Shown: positions 17,615 through 26,700 of the stretch, piece after piece | How positions within the stretch are numbered: position 1 is the first letter of the stretch | How the letters are laid out: each line of letters begins with the position of its first letter | NCBI RefSeq assembly: GCF_030123105.1 | Contig: NZ_CP126095.1 | Coordinates: forward strand, 4,464,001-4,528,000 | Origin: Paenibacillus sp. G2S3 | Lineage (GTDB): Bacteria > Bacillota > Bacilli > Paenibacillales > Paenibacillaceae | Reading direction: 5' to 3' | Length of the DNA stretch: 64,000 nt | Made by a program: the position numbers and the translations under genes | Notes under the pieces: generated by a model | Databases searched by the model: none | What the model was told of the DNA's origin: nothing | The model's input: the letters and a program-made list of their open reading frames with translations, nothing else

Positions 17615-18914
17615 TATTCTTCTGGATGAGCTGTTCTATGCCCTCACGCTGGCAGCCCTCCCATTTATCATTCATTATTTCTATGACCATTGTTTCCCAC
17701 GGCTTTGGGAATCCAAAGTAATCCTTTATTCCGTATATTCTGCCTATTATATATTTGTACTCCTCCTTCATTACAGTCCACTTCCCGGCTTATGGATGCT
17801 AGGGCTTAATATAGTGGGGATCGTTCTCTTGTCCTTTTTCTATAAAGGAAAAATACAATGGCGTATTGGTGCTGCTTTATTTATAGTCGCACTGATTATT
17901 CTTTCAGATGCAGCTACTGCACCTGTGTATACGACAAGCGGATACATCTTTACCTTGTTTTTGTCGAAGATTCTGATGTTTATACTGGTACAGATCACAC
18001 TTCGTTTTACCAAATCTTTTGGCGAAGGGAATCTAAGCAGTTGGTATTGGATCGGGCTGTTCTGTTTTCCGTTTATCAGCATTCTCAGTATTGCAAAATT
18101 ATCGAGCGAGCTGTCATTGCGAGAATATCCCGCCTTGTATCCGACTTTATCCGGAGGAATGCTGTTAATCAACTTCTTGATCATTCTTTTGTGTGATCGC
18201 GTATTAACCATACAATCGGCTCAGAATAAAAACTACTTATTGGAACAGCAAAACACCTACTATATGAACCAGTATCTGCTCACGAAAGAAAAGCAGGAAG
18301 AAGTCTTTACGTTTCAACATGATTTCAGGAATATCTTGCTCGGCCTGAGGTCACAATTACAAGCCGGGGAGAAAGAAGCCGGACTGAATGATGTGGATAA
18401 GCTTCTTGGAGTGATCGAACTCTCTTCAGGGAGTTGTAATACCGGCTCCATCCTAATCGACTCCATCATTAATTACAAGTCGCAATTTGCCAAAAAGCTG
18501 GGTATCTCCTTTCAAACAGACATTAAGATTCCACCTCAGCTTGACCTAGATGCGTATGCATTTAGCATTATTCTAGGGAACACCATTGATAATGCCATCG
18601 AAGCATGCAAGCATCCGGGTGTGACTCAGCCCTATATTAAATTCCAACTTCATTATCATAAGGGTACTTTATTTATCAGAATACAGAATCCATATCAGCA
18701 TTCAATACGAACTAATCATTTCGGAGAATTAGCCACAACAAAACGAGACAAGCATTTTCATGGTATCGGTCTAAAAAGCGTAAAGAAGGCGGTAGAGGAA
18801 ACCGGCGGAATATGGGATATTACCTATGAAAACCAAATTTTCCAAGTGGAAATTTGTCTTTTTAACATTGAGATCTTATCTGTTGCAGAAGCTGAGCAAA
18901 AATACACCTCTTAG
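17607..18914 (+). CDS. AgrC/ComD-like sensor histidine kinase
   Basis: A 435-residue kinase starting at TTG (17607), with GGGGGAG 5 nt upstream. About six membrane helices fill residues 1-205. The cytoplasmic half has the HPK10-type phosphoacceptor QHDFRN and N-box NTIDNAIEACK, with a divergent G-box (FHGIGLKSVKKAV). Kinases of this group sense secreted peptides. No AgrB or AgrD gene lies nearby, so the signal is either the RiPP product or a peptide encoded elsewhere. The last codons are part of a long hairpin. Confidence 0.88.
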   Translation: MNNILLDELFYALTLAALPFIIHYFYDHCFPRLWESKVILYSVYSAYYIFVLLLHYSPLPGLWMLGLNIVGIVLLSFFYKGKIQWRIGAALFIVALIILSDAATAPVYTTSGYIFTLFLSKILMFILVQITLRFTKSFGEGNLSSWYWIGLFCFPFISILSIAKLSSELSLREYPALYPTLSGGMLLINFLIILLCDRVLTIQSAQNKNYLLEQQNTYYMNQYLLTKEKQEEVFTFQHDFRNILLGLRSQLQAGEKEAGLNDVDKLLGVIELSSGSCNTGSILIDSIINYKSQFAKKLGISFQTDIKIPPQLDLDAYAFSIILGNTIDNAIEACKHPGVTQPYIKFQLHYHKGTLFIRIQNPYQHSIRTNHFGELATTKRDKHFHGIGLKSVKKAVEETGGIWDITYENQIFQVEICLFNIEILSVAEAEQKYTS

Positions 18915-18966
18915 AATGACATCGGACGCAAAGGGTTTACCAATGTTTATTCTAAGAGGTGTATTT
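18900..18966. repeat. Perfect 18-bp inverted repeat overlapping the kinase stop codon
   Basis: AAATACACCTCTTAGAAT (18900-18917) is exactly repeated in inverse at 18949-18966, with a 31-nt loop. The stop codon TAG of the kinase gene lies in the left arm. There is no T-run typical of a Rho-independent terminator, so this may be an mRNA-stabilising structure or a duplicated gene end. Confidence 0.8.
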
Positions 18967-18991
18967 CAGCCACAAGTATACTTCTATTCTT

Positions 18992-19213
18992 TTATTTACG
19001 GTTCGATTGTAGATTTAGACGAAAACGGAATAGTGCATCTTCACCGTACCACATTGGGAAATTTGTACCCCAGATATTGTTGTGCAAATTAAAATGCCAT
19101 CCTTTATCTAGAGAAACAAAAGAATTATCGAATTGTAGCAGTCTTTTTTGACCCGGTGCAGCCAAAGCAGCATCCATGGTTTCGATAGAGCGCTCCCATC
19201 TGTTCCCTGATAA
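18992..19213 (-). pseudogene. 3' remnant of a glycoside-hydrolase-like protein (DUF5054-type C-terminus)
   Basis: On the minus strand, about 70 codons read WERSIETMDAALAAPGQKRL...HFNLHNNIWGTNFPMWYGEDALFRFRL. This resembles the C-terminal end of DUF5054 glycosidase-like proteins, with the recognisable WGTNFPMWY segment. The upstream part is interrupted by a stop and no full-length gene exists. Together with the broken regulator upstream, it suggests a carbohydrate-use locus that has decayed by deletion. The family assignment is from memory and is moderate. Confidence 0.5.
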
Positions 19214-19259
19214 CTAACTCAACGATCTAGTGCATGAAGATTTCGATTCCCATCCTTCA

Positions 19260-20151
19260 CTACGCGTAAAGGTGAGACAGGCTATCAATTTTAATCGTTA
19301 ACGCCCCTTCACGTGAATTATCCATCCGCTTAATAACTCGATATACGGCAGCTTGTCCGAGTTTCTCTGTCGCTTGTCTTGCGGTAGTTAATGGAACCGG
19401 CAGCAAGCTCGCCAATTGAATGTCGGTAAACCCTATAATAGACAATTGATCCGAAACCAAAATTTGCATCGAGATTGCCGTGTACAAGCACGATGTAGCG
19501 ATATAGTCGTCTGCGCATACAACTGCCGTTAACGCCGAAGTATGGTCTAAAAAAGACTCCAGCTGCATATTCGGAGCATTCAACTGATGCATATAATCTT
19601 CAGAGCAGCTCAAGTAAATATTACGGTTGTTTACCGGCAGATCATGATCCAACATAGCTTGAAGATAACCTCTATACCGATCTTCCCTGCTCGTCACACC
19701 GTCAAAGGCCATTGAGATATATCCGATTTCCTGGTGACCATTTTCAATCAAATACTGGGTGGTCTTATAAGCCCCATGGTAATGATCATGATAAACGCAG
19801 TCAATCTCCGATGTAATCATCCATATTAGGAATCACCAATGCAATCCTTCGTACCGGTTCTTTCTTCTCGATCGCCTTCTCCAGCATCTGTTCCCCGGAA
19901 TGCACATGGTAATCAGCAGATACGAATGTCCCACGGCGGGCATGGCGATAAACGATCCCTTTTTTCTCCAAGATCTGCAGTGCAAGCTTCGCCGTCATGC
20001 GGCTGACACCGTACAACTTGGTAATCTCCCCTTCAGAGGGGACGAGATCATGTGGCTGAAGCTTCCTCTTCCGTATTTCTTCCATCACATGATTTGCTGT
20101 CTGTATATACAATAGCGGTATCCGCTCTTTTTCATGCTCCTGATTATCCAT
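19260..20151 (-). pseudogene. GntR/LacI-type (AraR-like) transcriptional regulator, internally deleted and frameshifted
   Basis: The first 116 codons (20151-19801) encode a GntR winged helix (PSEGEITKLYGVSRMTAKLALQIL) and the beginning of a periplasmic-binding-type domain (RRIALVIPNMDDYIGD), then stop. A second frame (19820-19260) resumes with CVYHDHYHGAYKTTQYLIENGH and the rest of the effector domain. In intact relatives about 60 residues lie between these two points, so a deletion with loss of frame is inferred. The end (LTIKIDSLSHLYA) also looks eroded. Two separate real genes are unlikely because the second lacks a DNA-binding domain. Confidence 0.72.
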
Positions 20152-20274
20152 TCGAGTCTTTACCCTCTATTCTTGTATGCCGTTAGTCTAAATTTTTCGA
20201 ATGGGACATCTTATGCTCAAAATAGAATGAACAGTGGATTTATATGCTGCATTATCAATTAGGAGGTCAACCAC

Positions 20275-20484
20275 TTGAAAAATAAAGAATCATTTGTATT
20301 CGTCACAATCCCACTATCCGAGATCAAGAAATTCATTCTTATTGATTTTGTAGCTGGAACGGTCATTTACTTTGCCATAAAGTTTCCCTTACATTCCTTT
20401 ATAGCCGCCTCAGCTGGCAGCATGTTCGGTCCAATGCTCATTCGCCAATCCATGAAATTGGTTCAGAATCGCGCTAAAGCTTAA
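20275..20484 (+). CDS. Small membrane protein, unknown function
   Basis: A 69-residue frame starting at TTG (20275) with a perfect AGGAGG 8 nt upstream. It has one or two hydrophobic segments (about 20-36 and 40-55) and a basic C-terminus. I recognise no family. The ribosome site is the main support. Confidence 0.5.
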   Translation: MKNKESFVFVTIPLSEIKKFILIDFVAGTVIYFAIKFPLHSFIAASAGSMFGPMLIRQSMKLVQNRAKA

Positions 20485-20502
20485 ACCATAAAAGACAAGC
20501 TT

Positions 20503-20988
20503 TCAGCCTTGCTGTATGTATTTTAGGAATTGTTCAATCTGTTTTTTATGATGCTTATCATGTGGGATAAAACTTCTCAAATACTTACGAACACTGAAAT
20601 TCTTGCGGTCTCCATCTTTATATTCCAAATCGAATTCTTCATCTGTTAATCCAGTGACTGCATCTAAAATTCTAGATCTGTAGAGCACAAATTGTTCAAT
20701 CAAGGTTTGCTTAGCTAATAATTTGGCATACTCAATCGCGTTAGCATTAAACTCGTTAAAATCCAATTGTTTCGTTGTTAATGGTTCTTTCAAAATAATC
20801 TTCTTTATAGCACCTTCATAGAAATATTTATCCCAGAGCATGAGGTGACAGAGAATATCCTTCACGGTCCATTTACCAGTGGCTATGGGCTTATCCCAAT
20901 GTTTATCTGGCACCTCTTCTAATGATTTCACGAATGGAATGAGGGACTTAAATTCGAGTATCATTTGCTCCTTTGATTTTGCTGCCAT
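20503..20988 (-). CDS. DinB/DfsB-superfamily protein
   Basis: A 161-residue protein from the ATG at 20988, chosen for the GGAGG 9 nt upstream; the frame extends to 21048. The pattern HWDKPIATGKWTVKDILCHLMLWDKYF and later SFIPHDKHHKKQIEQF matches the four-helix DinB-like fold of the ClbS/DfsB group, with histidines that could bind a metal. These proteins often act in thiol-dependent or detoxifying reactions, and no substrate can be given. It follows the LCP gene by 46 bp and may be co-transcribed. Confidence 0.78.
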   Translation of the reverse strand: MAAKSKEQMILEFKSLIPFVKSLEEVPDKHWDKPIATGKWTVKDILCHLMLWDKYFYEGAIKKIILKEPLTTKQLDFNEFNANAIEYAKLLAKQTLIEQFVLYRSRILDAVTGLTDEEFDLEYKDGDRKNFSVRKYLRSFIPHDKHHKKQIEQFLKYIQQG

Positions 20989-21034
20989 AGAAGCTAACCT
21001 CCGTGTGAATATAAAATAGTCTAGCAAAAAAATA

Positions 21035-22126
21035 TTATGCAGCATCATCCTTAGAAGCAGTTATAAGATCAGCCTCAGTAGATGCTGGATTCAGCCAAAT
21101 CTCGATCATATCATGAGTACGCTTTACATCATTTTCATCGAGTATATAATACCATTGATCCGTATGTTTTCCTTCCCCTTGGAGCATATGACTCGTTATT
21201 TCAGGGGTTCCACCTTCAAGAATTACCTTTTTAGCCAAATCTAAAATAAAATCTGACTTCATATTGGTTTTAAAGTTACTGCCCGCAATCTCGATAATGT
21301 TCTGTATATTAAGAATATTATCTATTCTTTTCATCCGATCAAGCGCCGCTTTTAGGAAAATCCGTTGTCTCTCTGTTCTCTTAAAATCCGAATCTTCCCG
21401 ATATCTTACATACATTAAAGCTTCCTTGCCGGAATAGATCGGTTTGTTCGGCTCAATTCTTAGTTTCTCATGATCGGGACTCTTATTCTCTATCACCTTG
21501 GTGATTGGAAGCACCACTCCTCCAAGAGCATCTGTAACACCCACAAGCCCATTAAAATTAATAGTAGCATAATAATCAATAGGGGCGTTCAGTAGATTCT
21601 TAACGGTATCCACACTCATCTGAGGACCACCGTAGGAATGCGCCGCATTAATCTTGGTTTCTTTTCGTGCGCCTTTGATATTTTCCGCTCCAATAATTTC
21701 AGTAAATGAATCACGGGGAATAGAGACAAGTAATGCTTTATGGTCTTCAGGTCGAATGACTGTATAAATAATAGAGTCAGAAAGTCCATTCTCTTTGCCA
21801 CGCTGATCGGTGCCTAGTAGAAGGATAGAGAAAGGACGGTCTTTATTTTCCGTCGTTGCTTGTAATCCAGATTCTCCAGTGTTTTCTAACGGCACGTAGG
21901 ACTCTTTAAGGGTGTGTTCAATAGTTGGTGCTACAACATTATCAAACCCAAAAATCATTAGTTCCTTACGGAAAATAAAAGATCCCAGCCCAACAAGAAG
22001 TAAGGTAGCGATCGAAATGTACCAAATCTTCATTTTCTTGCTGATTTTATTCTTTTTCACTTTCTTTTTCTCGATTCTACTTAAAGCAAAGGAAGCAGGT
22101 GGATGAGTACTCTGTTTATTTTTCAT
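21035..22126 (-). CDS. LytR-CpsA-Psr (LCP) family cell-wall polymer transferase
   Basis: A 363-residue type II membrane protein: a basic cytoplasmic N-terminus (1-32), one membrane helix (about 33-52), then an extracytoplasmic LCP domain with LLLGTDQRG, SDSIIYTVIRP, LVSIPRDSF and YVRYREDSDFKRTERQR. The conserved Arg and Asp residues that bind the polyprenyl pyrophosphate head group are present. LCP enzymes attach teichoic acids or other glycopolymers to peptidoglycan. The start has only a weak ribosome site (AGGG 12 nt upstream). Confidence 0.92.
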   Translation of the reverse strand: MKNKQSTHPPASFALSRIEKKKVKKNKISKKMKIWYISIATLLLVGLGSFIFRKELMIFGFDNVVAPTIEHTLKESYVPLENTGESGLQATTENKDRPFSILLLGTDQRGKENGLSDSIIYTVIRPEDHKALLVSIPRDSFTEIIGAENIKGARKETKINAAHSYGGPQMSVDTVKNLLNAPIDYYATINFNGLVGVTDALGGVVLPITKVIENKSPDHEKLRIEPNKPIYSGKEALMYVRYREDSDFKRTERQRIFLKAALDRMKRIDNILNIQNIIEIAGSNFKTNMKSDFILDLAKKVILEGGTPEITSHMLQGEGKHTDQWYYILDENDVKRTHDMIEIWLNPASTEADLITASKDDAA

Positions 22127-22295
22127 TTGGATGAATTACCCTTTCTATTGATGCGACTTCTGATGGAACAAAAAATACAAATAATTCATTCTACAAGAAG
22201 AAATCGGAATGTATGCCTCCCCCCATTTCCTGAATATCCCATTATTATAGACGATGATCGGATTGATAAGTTTCTATTTATAAGAAATTTTCGAA

Positions 22296-22329
22296 CAAAA
22301 AAAAGACCACATCCTTTCAAGGATGGGTC
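22296..22329 (-). terminator. Terminator of the small HTH gene
   Basis: GACC-a-CATCC pairs with GGATG-GGTC around TTTCAA. On the minus strand a run of eight T follows. Confidence 0.88.
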
Positions 22330-22351
22330 GAATATGTTAATTGAGATTATA

Positions 22352-22579
22352 TTAGTTTTTTTTCAGAATCGTATCGATTTCACTTTTCAATATAAGATAT
22401 CTGACAACACTTCTCATGATTGGAACCTTAGTTAACTTATGTTGGTCTACATAGCTTTTCATTTGATCTTTAGACAGACCAAGCAAGCTACCAGCTTCAG
22501 ACACAGTCAATACTTCCTTGTTGCTTGTAGCGTTAAAGGTTTTTTTCACTTTTAAATTCCAGTCTTCAAACACCTGCAC
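22352..22579 (-). CDS. Small helix-turn-helix (excisionase/MerR-like) protein
   Basis: A 75-residue protein with a GTG start. The segment LTVSEAGSLLGLSKDQMKSYVDQHKL is a helix-turn-helix of the excisionase/MerR-like type, followed by VPIMRSVVRYLILKSEIDTIL, which fits the wing. It has no partner domain. It is a stand-alone gene with its own terminator, between cspA and the LCP gene. Regulatory targets are unknown. Confidence 0.7.
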   Translation of the reverse strand: MQVFEDWNLKVKKTFNATSNKEVLTVSEAGSLLGLSKDQMKSYVDQHKLTKVPIMRSVVRYLILKSEIDTILKKN

Positions 22580-22655
22580 TTACATCCGCCACCTTTCTAC
22601 TAAGCGAGAAATATAAGACAAAAAGTATGGTGTGAAACTTATATTTCTTATATTT

Positions 22656-22693
22656 TAAAAAAATCCCCAAACTATAAGTTTGGGGATTTTTTT
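22656..22693. terminator. Terminator of cspA, symmetrical T-runs
   Basis: AAATCCCCAAACT pairs with AGTTTGGGGATTT around a short ATA loop, with A/T runs on both sides. It serves cspA on the minus strand. Confidence 0.92.
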
Positions 22694-22700
22694 CACAACT

Positions 22701-22901
22701 TTAGAGTTTTACAACGTTCTCAGCTTGTTGACCACGATTGCCTTGAACTACGTTAAATTCTACACGTTGTCCTTCGTCCAAAGACTTGAATCCGTCACCA
22801 GTGATTGCGCTGAAATGTACGAATACGTCTTCTCCACCTTCAACCTCGATAAAACCAAAGCCTTTGTCCGCGTTAAACCATTTCACTGTTCCTGTTTGCA
22901 T
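22701..22901 (-). CDS. cspA: Cold shock protein (CspA family)
   Basis: A 66-residue protein starting [19 protein letters not shown], with RNP1 (KGFGFI) and RNP2 (VFVHFSAI) RNA-binding motifs of the cold-shock domain. The ATG at 22901 has AAGGTGG 7 nt upstream, and the longer frame to 22988 is untranslated leader. It melts RNA secondary structure in the cytoplasm, at low temperature or constitutively. Because Paenibacillus has several paralogues, the exact letter (cspA/B/D) is arbitrary. Confidence 0.95.
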   Translation of the reverse strand: MQTGTVKWFNADKGFGFIEVEGGEDVFVHFSAITGDGFKSLDEGQRVEFNVVQGNRGQQAENVVKL

Positions 22902-22981
22902 AATATAATTACCACCTTTTTTTAATTTACATGTTATTCTTATCCCAAAAAAATCTCTTACAAAATCTCTAAAAAAATAAA

Positions 22982-23042
22982 AATTCACATATGGTACAAG
23001 GTTATTGTCATCTTAAGAATAACCCTCTACGCTATGTGAATT
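22982..23042 (-). promoter_or_regulatory. Structured 5' leader of cspA (long hairpin)
   Basis: AATTCACATA (22982-22991) pairs with TATGTGAATT (23033-23042), and GGTTATT (23000-23006) pairs with AATAACC (23018-23024). The symmetric 8-nt internal loops and the 11-nt apical loop give a two-storey hairpin. It lies about 80-140 nt upstream of the cspA start. Long structured leaders in cold shock genes act as temperature-sensitive switches in other bacteria; here that role is inferred. Confidence 0.7.
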
Positions 23043-23068
23043 AGCAGGTAACTACTTTCGATATATTG

Positions 23069-23077
23069 ATTATAGCA
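23069..23077 (-). promoter_or_regulatory. Extended -10 promoter of cspA
   Basis: On the minus strand TGC-TATAAT is an extended -10 element. No good -35 is seen. Initiation here would give a leader of about 160 nt, the usual length for cold shock mRNAs. Confidence 0.6.
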
Positions 23078-23185
23078 CATCTGAAGTCATGTAGATACCC
23101 TTTGGCATGATATAAAAAATGGAAAACCCTGATCCTTCAGAAAAGGACAGGGTTACCCACCTGTAATAACGACATCAGATTTATT

Positions 23186-25294
23186 TTAAATTTTAAAATA
23201 AGACAATTTGTCCAGCAAATCTTGCACCATCGAGCTGAGGGATTCCGTTGAGGCAGAGATCTCTTCCATAGAAGCAAGTTGCTCCTCTGAGGCTGCTGCT
23301 ACACTTTGTGAATCCGCGGACGCTTCCGATGCAAGTTCGGCTAATAATTTGACGCTAGCTGAAATTTGCTCTGTACCAGCGGTCATCTCCTGTGCGGCTG
23401 CAGACACTTCCTGAATTTGATCTGTAACCTGTGTCATTTCAGCAAGAATTGATGTAAACAAAAGATCACTATCAGATACACTTTGCACACCAATACGTAC
23501 TTGCTCATTACCAACGGCCATAGCCTGCGAGGCTTGATTAGTATCTTGGACCACATGTTCGACTAATTCAGTAACTTGTTCGGCAGCTTGTTTCGTTTGA
23601 TCCGCCAACATCCGTATTTCCGATGCTACTACAGCAAATCCCCGACCATGTTCGCCCACTCTGGATGCTTCTATGGCTGCGTTTAATGCCAATAGATTGG
23701 TCTGTTTACTAATGTTCGAGATCAGACCAATAATCCCGCTGATCTGCACAGATCTTTCACCTAATCGTTCTATAGCCAGACTGGTCTCGTCCACAGATTG
23801 CTTAAGCTCTGTCATCTGGCTCACCGCCGTTTGCAGTTGCGCACTGCCCCGCTTCGTTTGATCGGTTACTTCATCTGCTGATGTGGACACCGCTGATGAA
23901 GAGTCAGCGATACGCTGCACTCCAACGCTAAGATCACTCATGGCCAGAGAAGATTCTCCTGCATAATCATTTTGCAGTTGCGCTCCCTCGGCTACTCGTC
24001 CAATAGACACAGCAATCTGTTCAGCAGCTTTCCCTGTCTGTTCAGCGTTAGCTGTCAACTCTTCAGATGTAGCTCCCACTGACATCGATAAATCAGCCAC
24101 AAGTCCAAACATTTCTCGCAGCTTATATGTCATCTGATTAAAATGTGAAGACATCTTACCGAATTCATCATCATTCCGAACCTGCAATGTTTGTGTTAAG
24201 TCCCCTTGAGCCATAAGCTGCAATTTCTCAGATAATACTCGAAGCGGTTTGATCACCATTAACCATAATTGTAAGACTATAACTATTCCTAGAATCAGCA
24301 TCCCAACAAGCATGATAATAAATGATTCTGTTTTCGTTTGTTCGTAGTCAGCCATGATTGTAGCTTTAGGAATCGCAGTCTGCGTATACCATACCTGATC
24401 GCTTTCTGGCAGTGGAATCGGAACAAAAATACGAAGTACATTTTCTCCTTTGGAATTATTGGTGTACCCCTGAACCGACTTCCCATTCTTCACTTGTCTC
24501 CACAGTGCAGCTTTCTCTTCCGTATCACCGAAATCTTTAAGTACACTTTCTGGATCATTAGGATTAGCTGCATATTTACCATTACCCGTGACTAGAGAAA
24601 CGTATCCACCCATAGGTTTATATTTATCAGCATCCTCCTGGAGCTTTGATAACGAAACATCAAATCCTACCGTCCCAAGAAAAGTGCCCGATTTGTCCAA
24701 AATGGGCAGCATAACCGAAATCATCTCTATAGCCCCAGCAGTCGTCTCATAGGAATAGGGTTCAATGTAGATCGGTTTTTTCTCTTTTTTAGGTAAAAGG
24801 TAATAATCACCCGCACCTTCTACATCGTAATCCTTTAAGGGTTCAACCGTTATTGAACCTTGATTCCTAAGAACATAAGGAATAAAACGCCCCGTACCAT
24901 CATCATATGGCGTCTTATTGATATTAGCCTGATCGTTTTGATCGAAGGCATTGGGTTCCCACAATGTACTAATTGCAAAAAGCTCGGGTCTATTCTCAAG
25001 CATCGATTTCATTGTAGAAATAACTTCTTCACGACTCAAAGTTTGATGTTCTCTTGATTCAACCAGTACTTCTGTGAATACCTTTGCTGCCGACTCTATG
25101 TCTACCATACTATTCTGAATAGTTTCCGCATAACTTCGCCCAGCAACTTCCGCCTCTAATTCACCGTTCGATATGCTCACACTTCGAAGATTAAGCAGAT
25201 TCGCGATTAGACTAAAGAAAAAGATAACAATGATAACTAAACTTACTACCAGAACAAATTTAACTGTTAAAGAAAGCCTACGATACAACGCCAT
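23186..25294 (-). CDS. Methyl-accepting chemotaxis protein with Cache sensor
   Basis: A 702-residue transmembrane receptor: helix 1 at about 12-34, an extracytoplasmic double-Cache domain (about 40-320, with [12 protein letters not shown] and [24 protein letters not shown]), helix 2 near 330-350, a HAMP domain and a long cytoplasmic coiled coil. The signalling hairpin tip contains [42 protein letters not shown]. Cache domains usually bind small molecules such as amino acids or organic acids. The ligand is unknown. It is monocistronic. Confidence 0.93.
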   Translation of the reverse strand: MALYRRLSLTVKFVLVVSLVIIVIFFFSLIANLLNLRSVSISNGELEAEVAGRSYAETIQNSMVDIESAAKVFTEVLVESREHQTLSREEVISTMKSMLENRPELFAISTLWEPNAFDQNDQANINKTPYDDGTGRFIPYVLRNQGSITVEPLKDYDVEGAGDYYLLPKKEKKPIYIEPYSYETTAGAIEMISVMLPILDKSGTFLGTVGFDVSLSKLQEDADKYKPMGGYVSLVTGNGKYAANPNDPESVLKDFGDTEEKAALWRQVKNGKSVQGYTNNSKGENVLRIFVPIPLPESDQVWYTQTAIPKATIMADYEQTKTESFIIMLVGMLILGIVIVLQLWLMVIKPLRVLSEKLQLMAQGDLTQTLQVRNDDEFGKMSSHFNQMTYKLREMFGLVADLSMSVGATSEELTANAEQTGKAAEQIAVSIGRVAEGAQLQNDYAGESSLAMSDLSVGVQRIADSSSAVSTSADEVTDQTKRGSAQLQTAVSQMTELKQSVDETSLAIERLGERSVQISGIIGLISNISKQTNLLALNAAIEASRVGEHGRGFAVVASEIRMLADQTKQAAEQVTELVEHVVQDTNQASQAMAVGNEQVRIGVQSVSDSDLLFTSILAEMTQVTDQIQEVSAAAQEMTAGTEQISASVKLLAELASEASADSQSVAAASEEQLASMEEISASTESLSSMVQDLLDKLSYFKI

Positions 25295-25475
25295 CTGAAC
25301 AACTCCACTCTAGGATAATATACCTTATCTTTAATCGACAAAATACGACTATCATTAAATAGGTCTTATTGCCTATAATTAAACCAATAAAATTTAAAAC
25401 ACCTATCCCTTCAAAAAATATGTTTAAATAAAAGTAACCTAATTAAAAAATCTCAATACAAAGGAGTTCATGCCG

Positions 25476-25880
25476 ATGGAAATATCCTCTTTTTTGTTGC
25501 CTAAAGATCAAGTTGCCTATATCACTAACTCACTATCCATGCTGGAAGCCTTAGAACAATTAGAGCAGCACCATTATACGGCTATCCCTATTATTGATAA
25601 TGAAGGAAAATATGTAGGAACACTTTCGGAAGGTGATCTATTGTGGAAGCTGAAAAACACAGCCGGTCTAACCTTTGAAAATATAGGGGAAGTTGCAGTA
25701 AGCGAAATCCAGAAGCATGTTCATAACGAAAGTGTACTCATAAATGCCGAAATGGAGGATATGCTGACACTCGCCGCAGATCAGAATTTCGTTCCTGTTA
25801 TTGATAAAGAAGGCGTATTTGTAGGGATTATTCGTCGAAAAGACATCATTGAATATTATACTCGCAGCATAACTGATTAA
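25476..25880 (+). CDS. CBS-domain pair protein
   Basis: A 134-residue protein formed by two CBS motifs in tandem (about 10-60 and 75-130), including TAIPIIDNEGKYVGTLSEGDLLW and FVPVIDKEGVFVGIIRRKDIIEYY. Of two nearby ATGs the second (25476) is 9 nt after AAGGAG and is preferred. Stand-alone CBS pairs bind adenine nucleotides and act as energy or second-messenger sensors. The partner is not identifiable. Confidence 0.88.
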   Translation: MEISSFLLPKDQVAYITNSLSMLEALEQLEQHHYTAIPIIDNEGKYVGTLSEGDLLWKLKNTAGLTFENIGEVAVSEIQKHVHNESVLINAEMEDMLTLAADQNFVPVIDKEGVFVGIIRRKDIIEYYTRSITD

Positions 25881-25888
25881 TTGAATAA

Positions 25889-25942
25889 CAAAAGACCTGA
25901 TCAGCAACATCTGGAGAAGATGAAGCTAATCAGGTCTTTTGT
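25889..25942. terminator. Bidirectional terminator between CBS gene and map
   Basis: AAAAGACCTGAT pairs perfectly with ATCAGGTCTTTT around a 27-nt loop. It lies between converging genes. Confidence 0.85.
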
Positions 25943-25953
25943 TCAACGCTAAA

Positions 25954-26700
25954 TTATAGTTCAGTCAGAATAATGGTCCCTTGAGGGGTGATAGCTAGCG
26001 TATGTTCATATTGTGCAGACAGACCGCCATCAATGGTACGTGCAGTCCAACCATCCGCATCAATCTTAGTTCTGTAGCTGCCTGTGTTCAGCATCGGCTC
26101 AATCGTAAATACCATTCCCTCTTTAAGGCGAGGCCCTTTTCCTGCCGGCCCATAATGAGGCACTTCAGGCGCTTCATGCATTTCCGAACCGATTCCGTGA
26201 CCAATAAAATCACGAACAACAGAAAATCCATTAGATTCCGCATACACCTGTATTGCGTGAGCGACGTCACCGATCCGATTGCCTGCAACAGCCTGCTCAA
26301 TGCCACGGAATAGGGATTCCTTAGTCGTGTCGAGAAGTTTGCTCGCTTGTTCACTAATATCCCCAATCCCGTAAGACCAAGCAGAGTCTGCCAACCAACC
26401 GTTTAAATTAACTACCATGTCTATCGTTACTATATCTCCATCTTTCAGCGGTTCCTTCTTCGGAAACCCGTGGCATATCACATCATTTACAGATGCACAG
26501 GTTGCGTATGGATACCCATGATATCCTTTTTGCTCAGGAGTCGCACCTTGAGACAATATAAATTTTTCTGCAAATTCATCAATTTCCCAAGTCGTAATTC
26601 CGGGCTTCAAAATTTGCGCAATTTGACGATGACATTCAGCAAGGATTTTCCCCGCCGCACGCATTTTTTCGATCTCTTCCATCGTTTTCATGATAATCAT
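25954..26700 (-). CDS. map: Methionine aminopeptidase, type I
   Basis: A 248-residue cytoplasmic metallopeptidase that removes the N-terminal methionine of nascent proteins. The five metal ligands are visible: Asp94 (TIDMVV), Asp105 (LADSAW), His in GHGIG, Glu in TIEPML and Glu in QYEHTLA. Length and the opening MEEIEKMRAAGKILAECH are typical of type Ia enzymes. It stands alone rather than beside secY/infA, so it is probably a second map copy, which is common in Bacilli. Confidence 0.94.
   Translation of the reverse strand: MIIMKTMEEIEKMRAAGKILAECHRQIAQILKPGITTWEIDEFAEKFILSQGATPEQKGYHGYPYATCASVNDVICHGFPKKEPLKDGDIVTIDMVVNLNGWLADSAWSYGIGDISEQASKLLDTTKESLFRGIEQAVAGNRIGDVAHAIQVYAESNGFSVVRDFIGHGIGSEMHEAPEVPHYGPAGKGPRLKEGMVFTIEPMLNTGSYRTKIDADGWTARTIDGGLSAQYEHTLAITPQGTIILTEL

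Noticed and set aside
16680..19259. Search for an AgrD/AgrB-type signal system next to the kinase
   Set aside because: No small Cys-containing signal frame with ribosome site and no AgrB-like membrane protease frame was found in this stretch.
19260..20151. Two separate small regulators instead of one broken gene
   Set aside because: The second frame begins inside the ligand-binding domain at a position that continues the first after a gap of about 60 residues.
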